A stretch of 43,512 bases of DNA from Prevotella sp. Its GTDB lineage: Bacteria; Bacteroidota; Bacteroidia; Bacteroidales; Bacteroidaceae. Shown piece after piece: positions 13,585 through 21,798 of the stretch (position 1 is its first letter; the number at the start of each line of letters is the position of its first letter). The translations under genes were made by a program, and so were the position numbers. The stretch is taken from the NCBI GenBank assembly GCA_017428925.1, contig JAFRPY010000091.1, positions 1-43,512 on the forward strand, written 5' to 3'. The notes under the pieces are model-generated. The model searched no databases and had not been told where the DNA came from. It saw nothing but the letters and a program-made list of their open reading frames with translations.

Positions 13585-15336
13585 TCAGGCAAACTCCAGA
13601 TCGAGCAATCCCCGCAATTTTTCAATTGCGGGATTTTTTTTGCTGATAACCTCGAACAGTTCTTTTCTTGTCAGCACTTTAGTGACTTCATCAACACTTG
13701 CCAGACGGAGCTTAAGGGTGATGCCGTCGTTGTGGAGATATTTCGCCAGAGTGTTGCGGATTCTTCCCTGGATGCGGTTCATCTGCTCGAGTAGAATCTG
13801 ATTTTCAACGATGACCTCAATGTGGGGGTAGTCGACGATGGTGGGCTTCATGTTGCGCATTCGGGCACTTATTCCTGCCATTTGCTGGGGCATACGTTGG
13901 CACATGTCCACCCATTGGGTAATCAGTTCCGTCTCGGTGAACTGTTTCTGCTCGCCTTCTCCGGTGGCGGGTGCTGCTTCTTCGATATCGGAAGTTTGTT
14001 GTTTGTTCTTGTCTTTTTGCAGACTGGCAAACGAAACGCCAACTGACTTGAGTCTTATCTTGGGCGTTTCGGGTTCCGGGGCTTTGGTTTCGGGCGTAGT
14101 CGGTTGTTCCTTTGCGGTTGGCAAAGGTTTCTGTTCAGCCGCAGCCACCTGCTGAGCCGCTTTTCTTGGCTGAACGTTTCTGGAAAGTCTTTTGAACAGG
14201 GATTTTAATCGTTTAGGGCTACGCCCCGCCTCAGGCGAATCTTCTTCCTGGGTAATCTGGGCAATCTCGATGAGCGTGAGTTCCACGAGCAGTCTCTTGT
14301 TGCTGCTCTGCCTGTAACCCTGGTCGCATTGGTTCATCAGCCTCAAAGCGGTATAGAGGAACTTGGTGGGGCATTTCTTGGCCTGCTCCTTGAATCTCTC
14401 TGCCTGTTGCTGGCTTACCTCGAGTAGGGGCAGTGTTTGTTCATCTTTGGCCATCAGCACGTTGCGCACGTGTTGTGCCAGTCCGTTGATGAGATGGCCG
14501 CCGTCGAAACCTTTCGAAATGACATTGTTGAGCAACACCATCACATCGCTGACTTTGTTCTCAAGCGAATAGTCGATAATATTGAAATAGTTCTCGGCAT
14601 CGAGCACGTTGAGGTCTTCGATGACTTTCTGGTAAGTGATGTTCCCCTGGCAGAAAGAGACGGCCTGGTCGAAGATGGAGAGGGCATCGCGCATACCGCC
14701 GTCGGCTTTCTCGGCAATCACGTTGAGGGCTTCTTCCTCGTAGGTCACGTTTTCATTGTTTGCCACCATCTTCAGGTGGTTGATGATGTCGTTGACGGTC
14801 ATCCGCTCGAAATCGTAGATTTGGCAACGCGAGATGATGGTGGGCAGAATCTTGTGTTTCTCGGTGGTGGCCAGGATGAAGATGACGTGTGCTGGCGGCT
14901 CTTCAAGTGTCTTCAGGAATGCGTTGAAAGCATTCGATGAGAGCATGTGCACCTCGTCGATGATAAACACCTTGTAGCGTCCCACCTGGGCCGGGATGCG
15001 CGTTTGCTCCATGAGCGCCTTGATTTGTTCGACGCCGTTGTTGGAAGCACCGTCGAGCTCAAACATGTTATATGAGCGCTGCTCCAAGAATGCCTTACAG
15101 CTTTCGCACTCGTTGCAGGCATCTCCTTCGGCTGTCGGGTGCTCGCAATTGATGGCTTTGGCGAAAATGCGGGCACAGGTGGTCTTGCCCACACCACGGG
15201 GACCACAGAACAGATAAGCATGCGCCAGCTTTCCGCTTTTCACCGCATTTTTCAGCGTGGTGGTCAGAGCCGACTGTCCCACCACAGAGTCGAAAGTCAT
15301 GGGCCGGTATTTGCGCGCTGAGACTATATAATCCAT
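13585..15336 (-). CDS. dnaX: DNA polymerase III subunit gamma/tau
   Basis: DnaX is the clamp-loader ATPase of the replisome. The 583-residue protein has Walker A GPRGVGKT (45-52), a zinc cluster with C64, C74, C77 and C80, Walker B IIDEVHML, and the ATPase SRC motif in ILPTIISRCQIYDF. Domain III follows to about 365, then a proline/glutamine-rich linker (about 375-450) and a C-terminal tau-like domain (about 460-583). It is convergent with asnA with no bases between the stop codons (TGATCA). No slippery A-run suggesting a programmed gamma frameshift was noticed. Confidence 0.95.
   Translation of the reverse strand: MDYIVSARKYRPMTFDSVVGQSALTTTLKNAVKSGKLAHAYLFCGPRGVGKTTCARIFAKAINCEHPTAEGDACNECESCKAFLEQRSYNMFELDGASNNGVEQIKALMEQTRIPAQVGRYKVFIIDEVHMLSSNAFNAFLKTLEEPPAHVIFILATTEKHKILPTIISRCQIYDFERMTVNDIINHLKMVANNENVTYEEEALNVIAEKADGGMRDALSIFDQAVSFCQGNITYQKVIEDLNVLDAENYFNIIDYSLENKVSDVMVLLNNVISKGFDGGHLINGLAQHVRNVLMAKDEQTLPLLEVSQQQAERFKEQAKKCPTKFLYTALRLMNQCDQGYRQSSNKRLLVELTLIEIAQITQEEDSPEAGRSPKRLKSLFKRLSRNVQPRKAAQQVAAAEQKPLPTAKEQPTTPETKAPEPETPKIRLKSVGVSFASLQKDKNKQQTSDIEEAAPATGEGEQKQFTETELITQWVDMCQRMPQQMAGISARMRNMKPTIVDYPHIEVIVENQILLEQMNRIQGRIRNTLAKYLHNDGITLKLRLASVDEVTKVLTRKELFEVISKKNPAIEKLRGLLDLEFA
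13611..13641 (+). terminator. Intrinsic terminator of asnA, inside the dnaX coding region
   Basis: A 9-bp perfect stem (CCCGCAATT at 13611-13619, AATTGCGGG at 13624-13632) with a 4-base loop is followed by A and eight T. It starts 27 bp after the asnA stop and lies over codons for the last residues of DnaX (around NPAIEK). Confidence 0.85.
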
Positions 15337-15401
15337 CTTTTTATATTAGAGGTTTGACAATTTGTTGATTCGTGTTTTGTTTATCTTTTCCGATTTGACC
15401 G

Positions 15402-15409
15402 CAAAGATA
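15402..15409 (-). promoter_or_regulatory. -7 element for dnaX
   Basis: The minus strand reads TATCTTTG, 65 bp before the dnaX start. It lies back-to-back with the ftsB promoter at 15442-15472. Confidence 0.55.
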
Positions 15410-15441
15410 ATCATTTTTTTTCAAATTTATCCATTGAAGTG

Positions 15442-15472
15442 TTAGATAATCAAAAATATTTTTCTACCTTTG
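15442..15472 (+). promoter_or_regulatory. Promoter of the ftsB-like gene
   Basis: TACCTTTG at 15465-15472 is a perfect -7 element, with a weak TTAG at 15442-15445 at 19-bp spacing. Transcription would start near 15477, about 27 nt ahead of the TTG start codon. Confidence 0.6.
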
Positions 15473-15503
15473 CACAAAATTCAATCATCAAACAGTACGT
15501 AAA

Positions 15504-15836
15504 TTGAGTCGTTCAAACCCTATATGGAGCTTCCTGAGTCACAATAAATATTGGCTTGTGATTATTATTGGTGTGCTGATAACGGTGGTCATCGATGAGA
15601 ATAGCGTGATGCAGCGCCTGAAATTGGAGATGCAGATTCGCGATTTGAAGGAACAGATTGCCGACTATAATGGCCAATACGAGAGAGACCAGGCCAAGCT
15701 GAAGGATCTCCGCCGCAATCCGCATGCTATCACGAAGATAGCCCGCGAGCGTTATTTTATGAAGGCCGACGATGAAGACATCTTTGTGTTGAGCGACGAT
15801 ATAACCCCCGTATCTACAAATGAGACAGCTAAATAG
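15504..15836 (+). CDS. ftsB: FtsB/DivIC-like septum formation initiator
   Basis: This 110-residue protein has a short cytoplasmic N-terminus, one transmembrane helix (about 17-31, YWLVIIIGVLITVVI), then a periplasmic coiled coil (about 35-75, VMQRLKLEMQIRDLKEQI). It ends with the family signature KIARERYFMKADDEDIFVL. FtsB/DivIC acts in the divisome with FtsL and FtsQ. TTG at 15504 is the only reasonable start, since the next Met is inside the coiled coil and would lose the membrane anchor. Its end overlaps the next gene by 17 bp. Confidence 0.88.
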   Translation: MSRSNPIWSFLSHNKYWLVIIIGVLITVVIDENSVMQRLKLEMQIRDLKEQIADYNGQYERDQAKLKDLRRNPHAITKIARERYFMKADDEDIFVLSDDITPVSTNETAK

Positions 15837-16251
15837 CCTGCAAAACATCATCTTTATTGCAGGAGGCTTGCTGATGGTTATCGGCATAGCCTTGAATTTC
15901 TTCAGTTACCCGATGGTTGGTTCATGGATGTTCCTCGTGGGAGCCGTCTGTTTCGGCGTGTTGCAGATGATGCAGCAATACGACGGGAAGAGCGTGGTGA
16001 TTCGCCGGTTGCGCCGGATGATGATTCTGGCCGACGTGCTTTTCATCGTCGCGGGCCTGCTCATGGTCGAGCAGACTTGCCAGTTCCTGCTTCCGCTTTT
16101 CCAGAAGAACGGCATTCAGGGATTAACCTATTATGCTCAATATGTGGCTCACAACAACTGGGTGCTGGTGCTTTTCGTGGCGGCTGTTCTTGAACTCTAT
16201 TCAATGCACAGAATCTCCAATGAGCTCTCAAAAGAGGCAAAAAAACTATAA
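15820..16251 (+). CDS. Four-helix inner-membrane protein of unknown function
   Basis: The 143 residues contain four hydrophobic helices at about 8-27, 32-51, 68-86 and 110-128, with a short charged C-terminus. I do not recognise a named family beyond small Bacteroidales membrane proteins found after the septum initiator gene. It overlaps the ftsB-like gene by 17 bp and is surely co-transcribed and probably translationally coupled. No catalytic motif is visible. Confidence 0.8.
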   Translation: MRQLNSLQNIIFIAGGLLMVIGIALNFFSYPMVGSWMFLVGAVCFGVLQMMQQYDGKSVVIRRLRRMMILADVLFIVAGLLMVEQTCQFLLPLFQKNGIQGLTYYAQYVAHNNWVLVLFVAAVLELYSMHRISNELSKEAKKL

Positions 16252-16309
16252 AAGTTGGGGAATTGTTTTAAATTGAATAAAAATTTTTCCTTTCTTCGAT
16301 AATAGATTG

Positions 16310-16317
16310 TACATTTG
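16310..16317 (+). promoter_or_regulatory. -7 element for the DUF4369 lipoprotein
   Basis: TACATTTG matches TAnnTTTG. Transcription would start near 16322, so the lipoprotein must start at the ATG at 16347 and not further upstream. Confidence 0.55.
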
Positions 16318-16346
16318 TGGCGGTTTTAAGACTACCATATATTATT

Positions 16347-17138
16347 ATGAGCAGAATTCTCTACGCACTCTTGGCTTTTGCTACGCTGACTTCGTGTGCT
16401 AACTACTACAATATTCAGGGATCGAGCAACGTCTCAATCCTCGATGGACGTATGTTGTATCTGAAGGTCTATAATGATGGCGAACTAAAGAACGTAGACT
16501 CTTGTGAGGTGATTCACGGACAGTTCCACTTCCAGGGCACCGTAGACAGCGCAAAGATGACCACGCTTTTCATGGACGACAAGAGCGTGATGCCGGTGGT
16601 GCTGGAGAGTGGAGACATCACGGTGAAGATTGACAACACCCAGCTTAGCGCGACAGGTACGACGCTCAACGAGAAATTGTTCAAGTTCATTGATGAATAC
16701 AATAGGTTGGACAATCAGGTGGTCGACTTGGGCCACAAGCAAAGCCAAGCCATCATGGATGGTGAAGACGAGAACGAAGTGAACGAGCGGCTGAACAAGG
16801 AAGCCATGGAAATAGCACAGAAGAAAGATGAGTTGCAGACCACTTTCATCGAAGAGAACTTCGACAATGTGCTTGGTCCCGGGGTTTTCTTTATCATCAC
16901 GGCTGGCTATCCTTATCCCGAGTTGTCACCTTGGATAGAAGCGCTGATGAGCAAGGCCACCGACAATTTCAAGAACGATTCATACGTGAAGGACTACTAT
17001 GAAAAGGCAAAACAGAACGAGGCTATCATGAACGGAACGGCCGACCAGCCGATGCCCGAAGCCCAGCCGATGCCATCTATTCCGGCTCCGCCCACACCCA
17101 ACCAGTTGGGCGCGCCCATAGATTCCCTCACCAACTGA
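16347..17138 (+). CDS. DUF4369-type lipoprotein
   Basis: From the ATG at 16347 the protein has 263 residues with a lipoprotein signal (MSRILYALLAFATLTSC, lipidated Cys at 17). Residues 20-120 form a beta-rich domain of the DUF4369 type (VSILDGRMLYLKVY, then GQFHFQGTVDS and VVLESGDITVKID), often found at the front of thioredoxin-like lipoproteins. Residues 120-190 are helical and charged. No thioredoxin CxxC is present, so the usual second domain is missing or replaced. The last 35 residues are proline-rich with PMPEAQPMPSIPAPP. It probably sits in a membrane facing the periplasm. Function unknown. Confidence 0.8.
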   Translation: MSRILYALLAFATLTSCANYYNIQGSSNVSILDGRMLYLKVYNDGELKNVDSCEVIHGQFHFQGTVDSAKMTTLFMDDKSVMPVVLESGDITVKIDNTQLSATGTTLNEKLFKFIDEYNRLDNQVVDLGHKQSQAIMDGEDENEVNERLNKEAMEIAQKKDELQTTFIEENFDNVLGPGVFFIITAGYPYPELSPWIEALMSKATDNFKNDSYVKDYYEKAKQNEAIMNGTADQPMPEAQPMPSIPAPPTPNQLGAPIDSLTN

Positions 17139-17154
17139 TTTTATAATGAAACCC

Positions 17155-17230
17155 TAAGACACGAAGACGCAAAGGAGACGGCGTAACATGTAGATTGCTG
17201 CTCGTAGACTTTGCGTTTTCGTGTTTCTTG
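17155..17230. repeat. Imperfect inverted repeat, REP-like
   Basis: AAGACACGAAGACGCAAAG (from about 17156) and the complement of CTTTGCGTTTTCGTGTTTCTT (to about 17230) match over about 18 positions with two or three differences, leaving a loop of about 32 bases. It separates the lipoprotein from pyrC. I recall similar ACACGAAGACGCAAAGG strings as dispersed repeats in Bacteroidetes genomes, but could not check this. Confidence 0.55.
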
Positions 17231-17245
17231 TTAAAACGAATACAG

Positions 17246-18577
17246 ATGAAAACACTTGTCAAGGACGCTACGCTGGTTAATGAAGGACGCTCCTTCAAGG
17301 GGCACCTGCTCATTGAAGACAATCGTATAGCAGAGGTTATCGAGGGGACGCCCGATAACTGTAGTCCTGATTGTGTTGTCGATGCTTCCGGCTGCTATGT
17401 CATCCCGGGCGTTATCGACGACCATGTGCATTTCCGTGAGCCTGGACTTACCCATAAAGCCGACATCGAGAGTGAGAGTCGTGCGGCTGCCTACGGGGGC
17501 GTGACCACCTATTTCGACATGCCCAACACCAATCCCCAGACCACAACCCTGGAAACGCTCGACGAGAAGTTCCGGCTCGGAGCCCGGAATAGTCACGTGA
17601 ACTATTCCTTCTTCTTCGGTGCCACCAACGACAATTACCCTTTGTTCGCCAGTCTTGACCCTCATCGTATTCCTGGCATCAAGCTCTTCATGGGCAGCAG
17701 TACCGGCAATATGCTGGTAGACCGCGACGAGGCGCTCAACCATATCTTTGCCAGCGCCGCTCCGCTGCCTATCATGGCCCATTGCGAAGATACGGGCATT
17801 ATCAATCGTAACATGGCCGATTTCAAGGCTCGTTACGGCGACGATCCCGAGATTTGGTCTCATCCCCTAATACGCAGTGAGGAAGCCTGTCTGGAATCCA
17901 CCGTGAAAGCCATCGAACTGGCCATCCGCCACGATGCCCGCCTGCATGTTGCCCATGTGACGACGGCTGCCGAACTTGAACTTTTTCCCCCATTTACTTC
18001 GATGATTACCGCCGAGGCTACCGTTGGGCATCTCGTTTTCTCGATGGTTGACTACAAGCGGCTGGGGGCACGGATAAAAGTCAATCCCGCCATCAAGAAC
18101 TTCTGGGATTGCCAAGCGTTGCGCGATGGATTATCCGATGGGCGTATTGCCGTTGTCAGCACAGACCACGCCCCCCATCTGCTTAGCGAGAAACAGGGTG
18201 GGGCAGCACGTGCGGTTTCAGGTATGCCGATGATTCAGTTCTCGCTCCTGACGATGTTGGAACTTGTCGATCAGGAAGTGCTGGGCATCGAACGCCTGGT
18301 AGAACTGATGTGTCATAATCCGGCGCGCTTGTTCGATGTCTCCGGTCGCGGATTCCTCCGTCCGGGATATCGTGCTGATATCGTTATTATCCGCCGAACG
18401 GAGCCCTGGACCGTCACTCCCGAAATCATACAGAGCAAATGCAAGTGGAGCCCGATGGAGGGCCATGAGTATCGTTGGCAGGTTCGCGATGTGTTCTGCA
18501 ACGGACATCATCTGCTGAGCCCGGCAGGCTTCGACGACGCATATCGGGGCGAGGCCGTAAGGTTTAGACAGGGATGA
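17246..18577 (+). CDS. pyrC: Dihydroorotase
   Basis: Dihydroorotase closes carbamoyl-aspartate to dihydroorotate in pyrimidine synthesis. The 443-residue length fits the class I (amidohydrolase) type. Metal-binding motifs are present: DDHVHFREPG near the N-terminus, MAHCED mid-protein, HVAHVTT and STDHAPH, with NPAIK for substrate binding. The start at 17246 (MKTLVKDA) is preferred because the upstream extension would read through the inverted repeat. The stop overlaps the next ATG (ATGA), so it is coupled to the MetH activation-domain gene. Confidence 0.93.
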   Translation: MKTLVKDATLVNEGRSFKGHLLIEDNRIAEVIEGTPDNCSPDCVVDASGCYVIPGVIDDHVHFREPGLTHKADIESESRAAAYGGVTTYFDMPNTNPQTTTLETLDEKFRLGARNSHVNYSFFFGATNDNYPLFASLDPHRIPGIKLFMGSSTGNMLVDRDEALNHIFASAAPLPIMAHCEDTGIINRNMADFKARYGDDPEIWSHPLIRSEEACLESTVKAIELAIRHDARLHVAHVTTAAELELFPPFTSMITAEATVGHLVFSMVDYKRLGARIKVNPAIKNFWDCQALRDGLSDGRIAVVSTDHAPHLLSEKQGGAARAVSGMPMIQFSLLTMLELVDQEVLGIERLVELMCHNPARLFDVSGRGFLRPGYRADIVIIRRTEPWTVTPEIIQSKCKWSPMEGHEYRWQVRDVFCNGHHLLSPAGFDDAYRGEAVRFRQG

Positions 18578-19404
18578 ACAGCAAAGTGCACCATATAATA
18601 TATAATTTTGGCGAACTAAAGCCATATATCAACTGGCCTTACTTCGACTACGCATGGGGTGTGGGCAGCAAGGGTAGGAACGAGCGTTCGCGCCTGCGCC
18701 ATGAGGCCGACGCCATGCTGGCTGAGATTGATGGCCGCTATTCGGCCCATGCGCTGTTCGGCATATTTACGGCCAATAGTGATGGCGACGATATCCTGAT
18801 AGACGGCGTGCGCGTTCCGATGCTACGCCAGCAGCACGAATCTGATGCCCGGCATTCCAACCTCTGTCTGGCCGATTTCGTCCGTCCGCTCTCAAAAGGA
18901 ATACCTGACCAAGTGGGGGTGTTTGCCACAACCGTAGATGCCGCTCTTGAAAAGGATTTCGCCACCGACGATCCTTACCGTAAGATGATGTCCCAGACGT
19001 TGGCCGACAGACTTGCTGAGGCGGCGGCAGAGAAAATGCACCAGGAGGTTCGCACCTGCTATTGGGGCTATGCCCCTGACGAGCGGCTCACCATCCAGCA
19101 ACTCCATATTGAGGCTTTCCAGGGCATCCGTCCTGCCATCGGCTACCCGTCGCTTCCCGATACTAGCATCAACTTCATCCTGTCGGACTTGCTTGACATG
19201 AAGCAGATAGGGATTCGCCTGACCGAAAGCGGGATGATGATGCCCCATGCATCGGTGAGCGGACTGATGATTTCACACCCCAAAGCCCGTTATTTCAACC
19301 TCGGGATAATCGGTGAAGACCAGTTGCGCGACTATGCTGCACGCCGCGGTGTGCCCGTCGAGCTGATGCGCCGGTTTCTTTCCAATAGCCTAATAAATGA
19401 TTAG
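18574..19404 (+). CDS. Stand-alone activation domain of B12-dependent methionine synthase
   Basis: The 276 residues correspond to the C-terminal AdoMet-binding reactivation domain of MetH: PYINWPYFDYAWG, FGIFTANSDGDDILI, LCLADFV, RPAIGYPSLPDTS and LTESGMMMPHASVSGLMIS with SHPKARYFN. In complete MetH this domain remethylates oxidised cob(II)alamin using AdoMet and flavodoxin. Here it is a separate protein, so the MetH of this organism probably lacks its own C-terminal domain. The ATG overlaps the pyrC stop, and the metallophosphoesterase begins 3 bp after it. Confidence 0.88.
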   Translation: MNSKVHHIIYNFGELKPYINWPYFDYAWGVGSKGRNERSRLRHEADAMLAEIDGRYSAHALFGIFTANSDGDDILIDGVRVPMLRQQHESDARHSNLCLADFVRPLSKGIPDQVGVFATTVDAALEKDFATDDPYRKMMSQTLADRLAEAAAEKMHQEVRTCYWGYAPDERLTIQQLHIEAFQGIRPAIGYPSLPDTSINFILSDLLDMKQIGIRLTESGMMMPHASVSGLMISHPKARYFNLGIIGEDQLRDYAARRGVPVELMRRFLSNSLIND

Positions 19405-19407
19405 ATT

Positions 19408-20562
19408 ATGATTGCCCGAATACTGATACCTCTCGTGCTGCTCATCGCATTGCCCGACCTCTACGTCTACTGGCACTACAAGCGCCGTAAGAAGCATTAT
19501 GGTTCGCTCAGACGGCTGCTATGGTGGATGCCCTGTCTGCTGATGCTTGCCTATACATTTGTGTTGGCTTGCCAGCCCCACTTTGCCCCCGAGAACCATT
19601 ATCTCCTTGACATCTACCTCTTGTTGCTGGGCGTTTTGGTTATTCCCAAGGTTCTGTTTGCCATCTGTTCGATGACCGGACTGATTTATTGCCGCCTGGT
19701 CCACTCAAAGCAGAACTACGGCAACCTCATCGGGTTCTTGCTGGCGGTCTTCGCAGTCTATGTTTCGCTTTACAGCTATTTCATCGGTTCCCGTCGGCTG
19801 GAAGTGCGCCACGAGACATTCGTCTCGAAGGAACTGCCCCAGGCCTTCGACGGCTATCGCATCGTTCAGTTCAGCGATGCCCACGTGGGAAGCATTCCCG
19901 TCAGCCTGCTCGAAAGGGCAGTCGACAGCATGAATGCTCAGAAGCCCGACCTGATTGTTTTCACGGGCGACCTGCAGAACTTGCGCCCCAGCGAGCTCGA
20001 TGCCGTGATGCCTATTCTGAGCCGTCTGGAAGCTAAAGACGGCGTCTACAGCATTTTGGGCAACCACGATTATTCTTTCTATTTGGATGTCGATTTTCCC
20101 ACGGCTTCCATCAACGAGGAGATGATGAAGCAGAAGCAGCACGCTATGGGATGGCACTTGCTGCTCAACGAGAGCACCGTCATCAAACGCGGCAGCGACA
20201 AGATTGTACTGGCGGGTATGGAGAATCTCAGCCTAAAACCAGAGCAGACGCGTGGTGACTTGGAGAAGACGATGGAGGGTGTGAAAGACGATGCCTTCGT
20301 GATTATGTTGCAACACGATCCGTCGGCGTGGAAACGTGCCGTTCTTCCCGAAACGAATGCCCAGCTGACGCTTAGCGGGCATACCCACGGAGGACAAATC
20401 CAGCTGTTCGGATTAAACCCCGCGATGATTACCTACGATGAGTATGGTGGAATGTATCAGGAGAATAAACGGGCGATATGCGTCAGTTCGGGACTGGGCG
20501 GGCTTGTTCTATTCCGTTTTGGCGTTACGCCTGAATTTGTTGTCCTTACGCTCCAGCGTTGA
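19408..20562 (+). CDS. Membrane-anchored metallophosphoesterase (YaeI-like)
   Basis: The 384-residue protein has about four N-terminal transmembrane helices (roughly 2-22, 36-56, 64-90 and 106-126). The calcineurin-like domain follows (150-384) with all metal motifs: FSDAHVGS, FTGDLQN, LGNHDY, MLQHDP and SGHTHGGQ. The family includes YaeI-type enzymes that act on phospholipid-linked phosphates such as UDP-diacylglucosamine, but the substrate here is unknown. It starts 3 bp after the MetH activation gene, so it ends a three-gene run. Confidence 0.88.
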   Translation: MIARILIPLVLLIALPDLYVYWHYKRRKKHYGSLRRLLWWMPCLLMLAYTFVLACQPHFAPENHYLLDIYLLLLGVLVIPKVLFAICSMTGLIYCRLVHSKQNYGNLIGFLLAVFAVYVSLYSYFIGSRRLEVRHETFVSKELPQAFDGYRIVQFSDAHVGSIPVSLLERAVDSMNAQKPDLIVFTGDLQNLRPSELDAVMPILSRLEAKDGVYSILGNHDYSFYLDVDFPTASINEEMMKQKQHAMGWHLLLNESTVIKRGSDKIVLAGMENLSLKPEQTRGDLEKTMEGVKDDAFVIMLQHDPSAWKRAVLPETNAQLTLSGHTHGGQIQLFGLNPAMITYDEYGGMYQENKRAICVSSGLGGLVLFRFGVTPEFVVLTLQR

Positions 20563-20602
20563 CGGTTTGTGGCAACGGTTCAACAGAATTTTGCAAAAAA
20601 AG

Positions 20603-20633
20603 TTGCAGGTTACGAAAATTAGTATTACCTTTG
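20603..20633 (+). promoter_or_regulatory. Promoter of tRNA-Val
   Basis: TTG at 20603-20605 and TACCTTTG at 20626-20633 are spaced 20 bp apart. Transcription would start near 20638, about 27 nt before the mature tRNA. Confidence 0.7.
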
Positions 20634-20664
20634 CATCCGCAAAAGGCGAATCGTCTATCTGATT

Positions 20665-20739
20665 GTTCTGCTAGCTCAGTTGGTTTAGAGCGCCGCCTTG
20701 ACAGGGCGGAGGTCACTGGTTCGAACCCAGTGCAGAACA
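20665..20739 (+). tRNA. tRNA-Val (anticodon GAC)
   Basis: The cloverleaf is complete. The acceptor stem GTTCTGC pairs with GCAGAAC, the D arm contains GCTCAGTTGGTTTAGAGC, and the anticodon stem CCGCC/GGCGG holds loop TTGACAG with anticodon GAC. The T arm is CTGGTTCGAACCCAG. CCA is not encoded. It has its own promoter and terminator. Confidence 0.97.
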
Positions 20740-20745
20740 CACAAG

Positions 20746-20772
20746 AAGCATCTCACACGAGATGCTTTTTTT
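20746..20772 (+). terminator. Intrinsic terminator of tRNA-Val
   Basis: AAGCATCTC and GAGATGCTT form a 9-bp stem with loop ACAC, followed by a T run. It begins 7 bp after the tRNA. Confidence 0.88.
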
Positions 20773-20915
20773 ATTTTAGGAAGTTTTTTTGGAGTCGCCT
20801 TCGGCGAGAAATTATACAAATCTAATCAAAATGCCAATAACTAAGAGATAATATTTTGTCTAAAATTGTCAGATTTCTGCCCGAAGGGCACTATAAAAGA
20901 ACGTATTAACAATCT

Positions 20916-20951
20916 ACTCCCCTCCATATAGGGAGGGGCAGGGGGAGGGTC
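20916..20951. repeat. GC-rich palindromic repeat (REP-like)
   Basis: CTCCCCTCC, a short centre, then GGGAGGGGCAGGGGGAGGG. The same design (a CCCTCCC palindrome with a G-rich tail) recurs at 23144-23174 inside mfd and twice at 42631-42720. It lies just past the 3' end of plsC. Confidence 0.7.
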
Positions 20952-20969
20952 TGTTGGGTTTGTTGTTAA

Positions 20970-21731
20970 TTACTGATCCGGATTCTCCTGATACCCCTGC
21001 AATTCTTTGGGCAGCGCCGACATAATCGTTTTATAACTCTCGTCCATAGCGTGTTTCACGTTCTCCGGTCCCTGGCCCTGCGGTGGGATAGGGGTGTGGA
21101 TGGTGAGGTGTAGGGGGTGCCAGATGGCAAAGCGCCAGTCGCGGGTTCGTGGCATCACGTTGATGCTTCCGTTGATGGTCAGCGGAACCACGGGCAGCTG
21201 CAGCTCGTCGGCAAGCATGAAGGCACCGCGGCGGAATATTCCCATGTGGCCCGTAAACGAGCGGGCACCTTCGGGAAATACCGTCACCGAAATGCCGTCT
21301 TTCAGGATTTCACGCGCCTGATCGTAGCTGGCCTTGATTTTCTTCACACCGCTGCGGTTAATGAATATCTGGTGACTCTTCTGGCAGGCATAGCCCACAA
21401 ACGGAATCTTGCCAATCTGGTATTTCATCATCCACTTGAAGTTGCGATGCAGGAAGCCGTAGATGAGGAAAATGTCGAATGCCCCCTGATGGTTCGAAAC
21501 AAACACATACGACTGTCCTTCCTTCAGGTTCTCGCGGCCTTCCACCTTCACCGGCAGCAACAGAATGCGGCAGATAAATGCACCCCACCACTGTCCCGGG
21601 TAGAATCCCCAGAAATGGGCGTTGCCCAAGGTGGTGCCGAGACTCACGATGATGGCCGTGAATATCGTGTGGAGCACAATCAGCGGGATGGCAATAAACA
21701 ACTGATAAATTCTATATAGTAAGGTAACCAT
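20970..21731 (-). CDS. plsC: 1-acyl-sn-glycerol-3-phosphate acyltransferase
   Basis: PlsC adds the second acyl chain to lysophosphatidic acid in membrane phospholipid synthesis. The 253-residue protein has an N-terminal hydrophobic segment (about 5-33). The acyltransferase motifs follow: NHQGAFD (the H-x4-D catalytic pair, about 81-87), FINRSGVKK, VFPEGARSF (about 150-158) and VVPLTING. It lies 64 bp after the glycosyltransferase gene on the same strand, with low-complexity repeats between them, and is probably read from the glycosyltransferase promoter. Confidence 0.92.
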   Translation of the reverse strand: MVTLLYRIYQLFIAIPLIVLHTIFTAIIVSLGTTLGNAHFWGFYPGQWWGAFICRILLLPVKVEGRENLKEGQSYVFVSNHQGAFDIFLIYGFLHRNFKWMMKYQIGKIPFVGYACQKSHQIFINRSGVKKIKASYDQAREILKDGISVTVFPEGARSFTGHMGIFRRGAFMLADELQLPVVPLTINGSINVMPRTRDWRFAIWHPLHLTIHTPIPPQGQGPENVKHAMDESYKTIMSALPKELQGYQENPDQ

Positions 21732-21733
21732 AA

Positions 21734-21798
21734 CCTTAACTCAAAATTCTTAATTCTTAACCTTAATTCTAAATTCTAAACTCTAAATTCTAAATTCA
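21734..21798. repeat. Degenerate tandem repeat (TTCTAAA/TTCTTAA units)
   Basis: Short units such as AATTCTTAATTCTTAACC and AATTCTAAATTCTAAACTC repeat with a period of 7-8 bases and fill the whole gap between plsC and the glycosyltransferase gene. A related string of GAATGAA units occurs at about 33838-33872. Confidence 0.7.
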
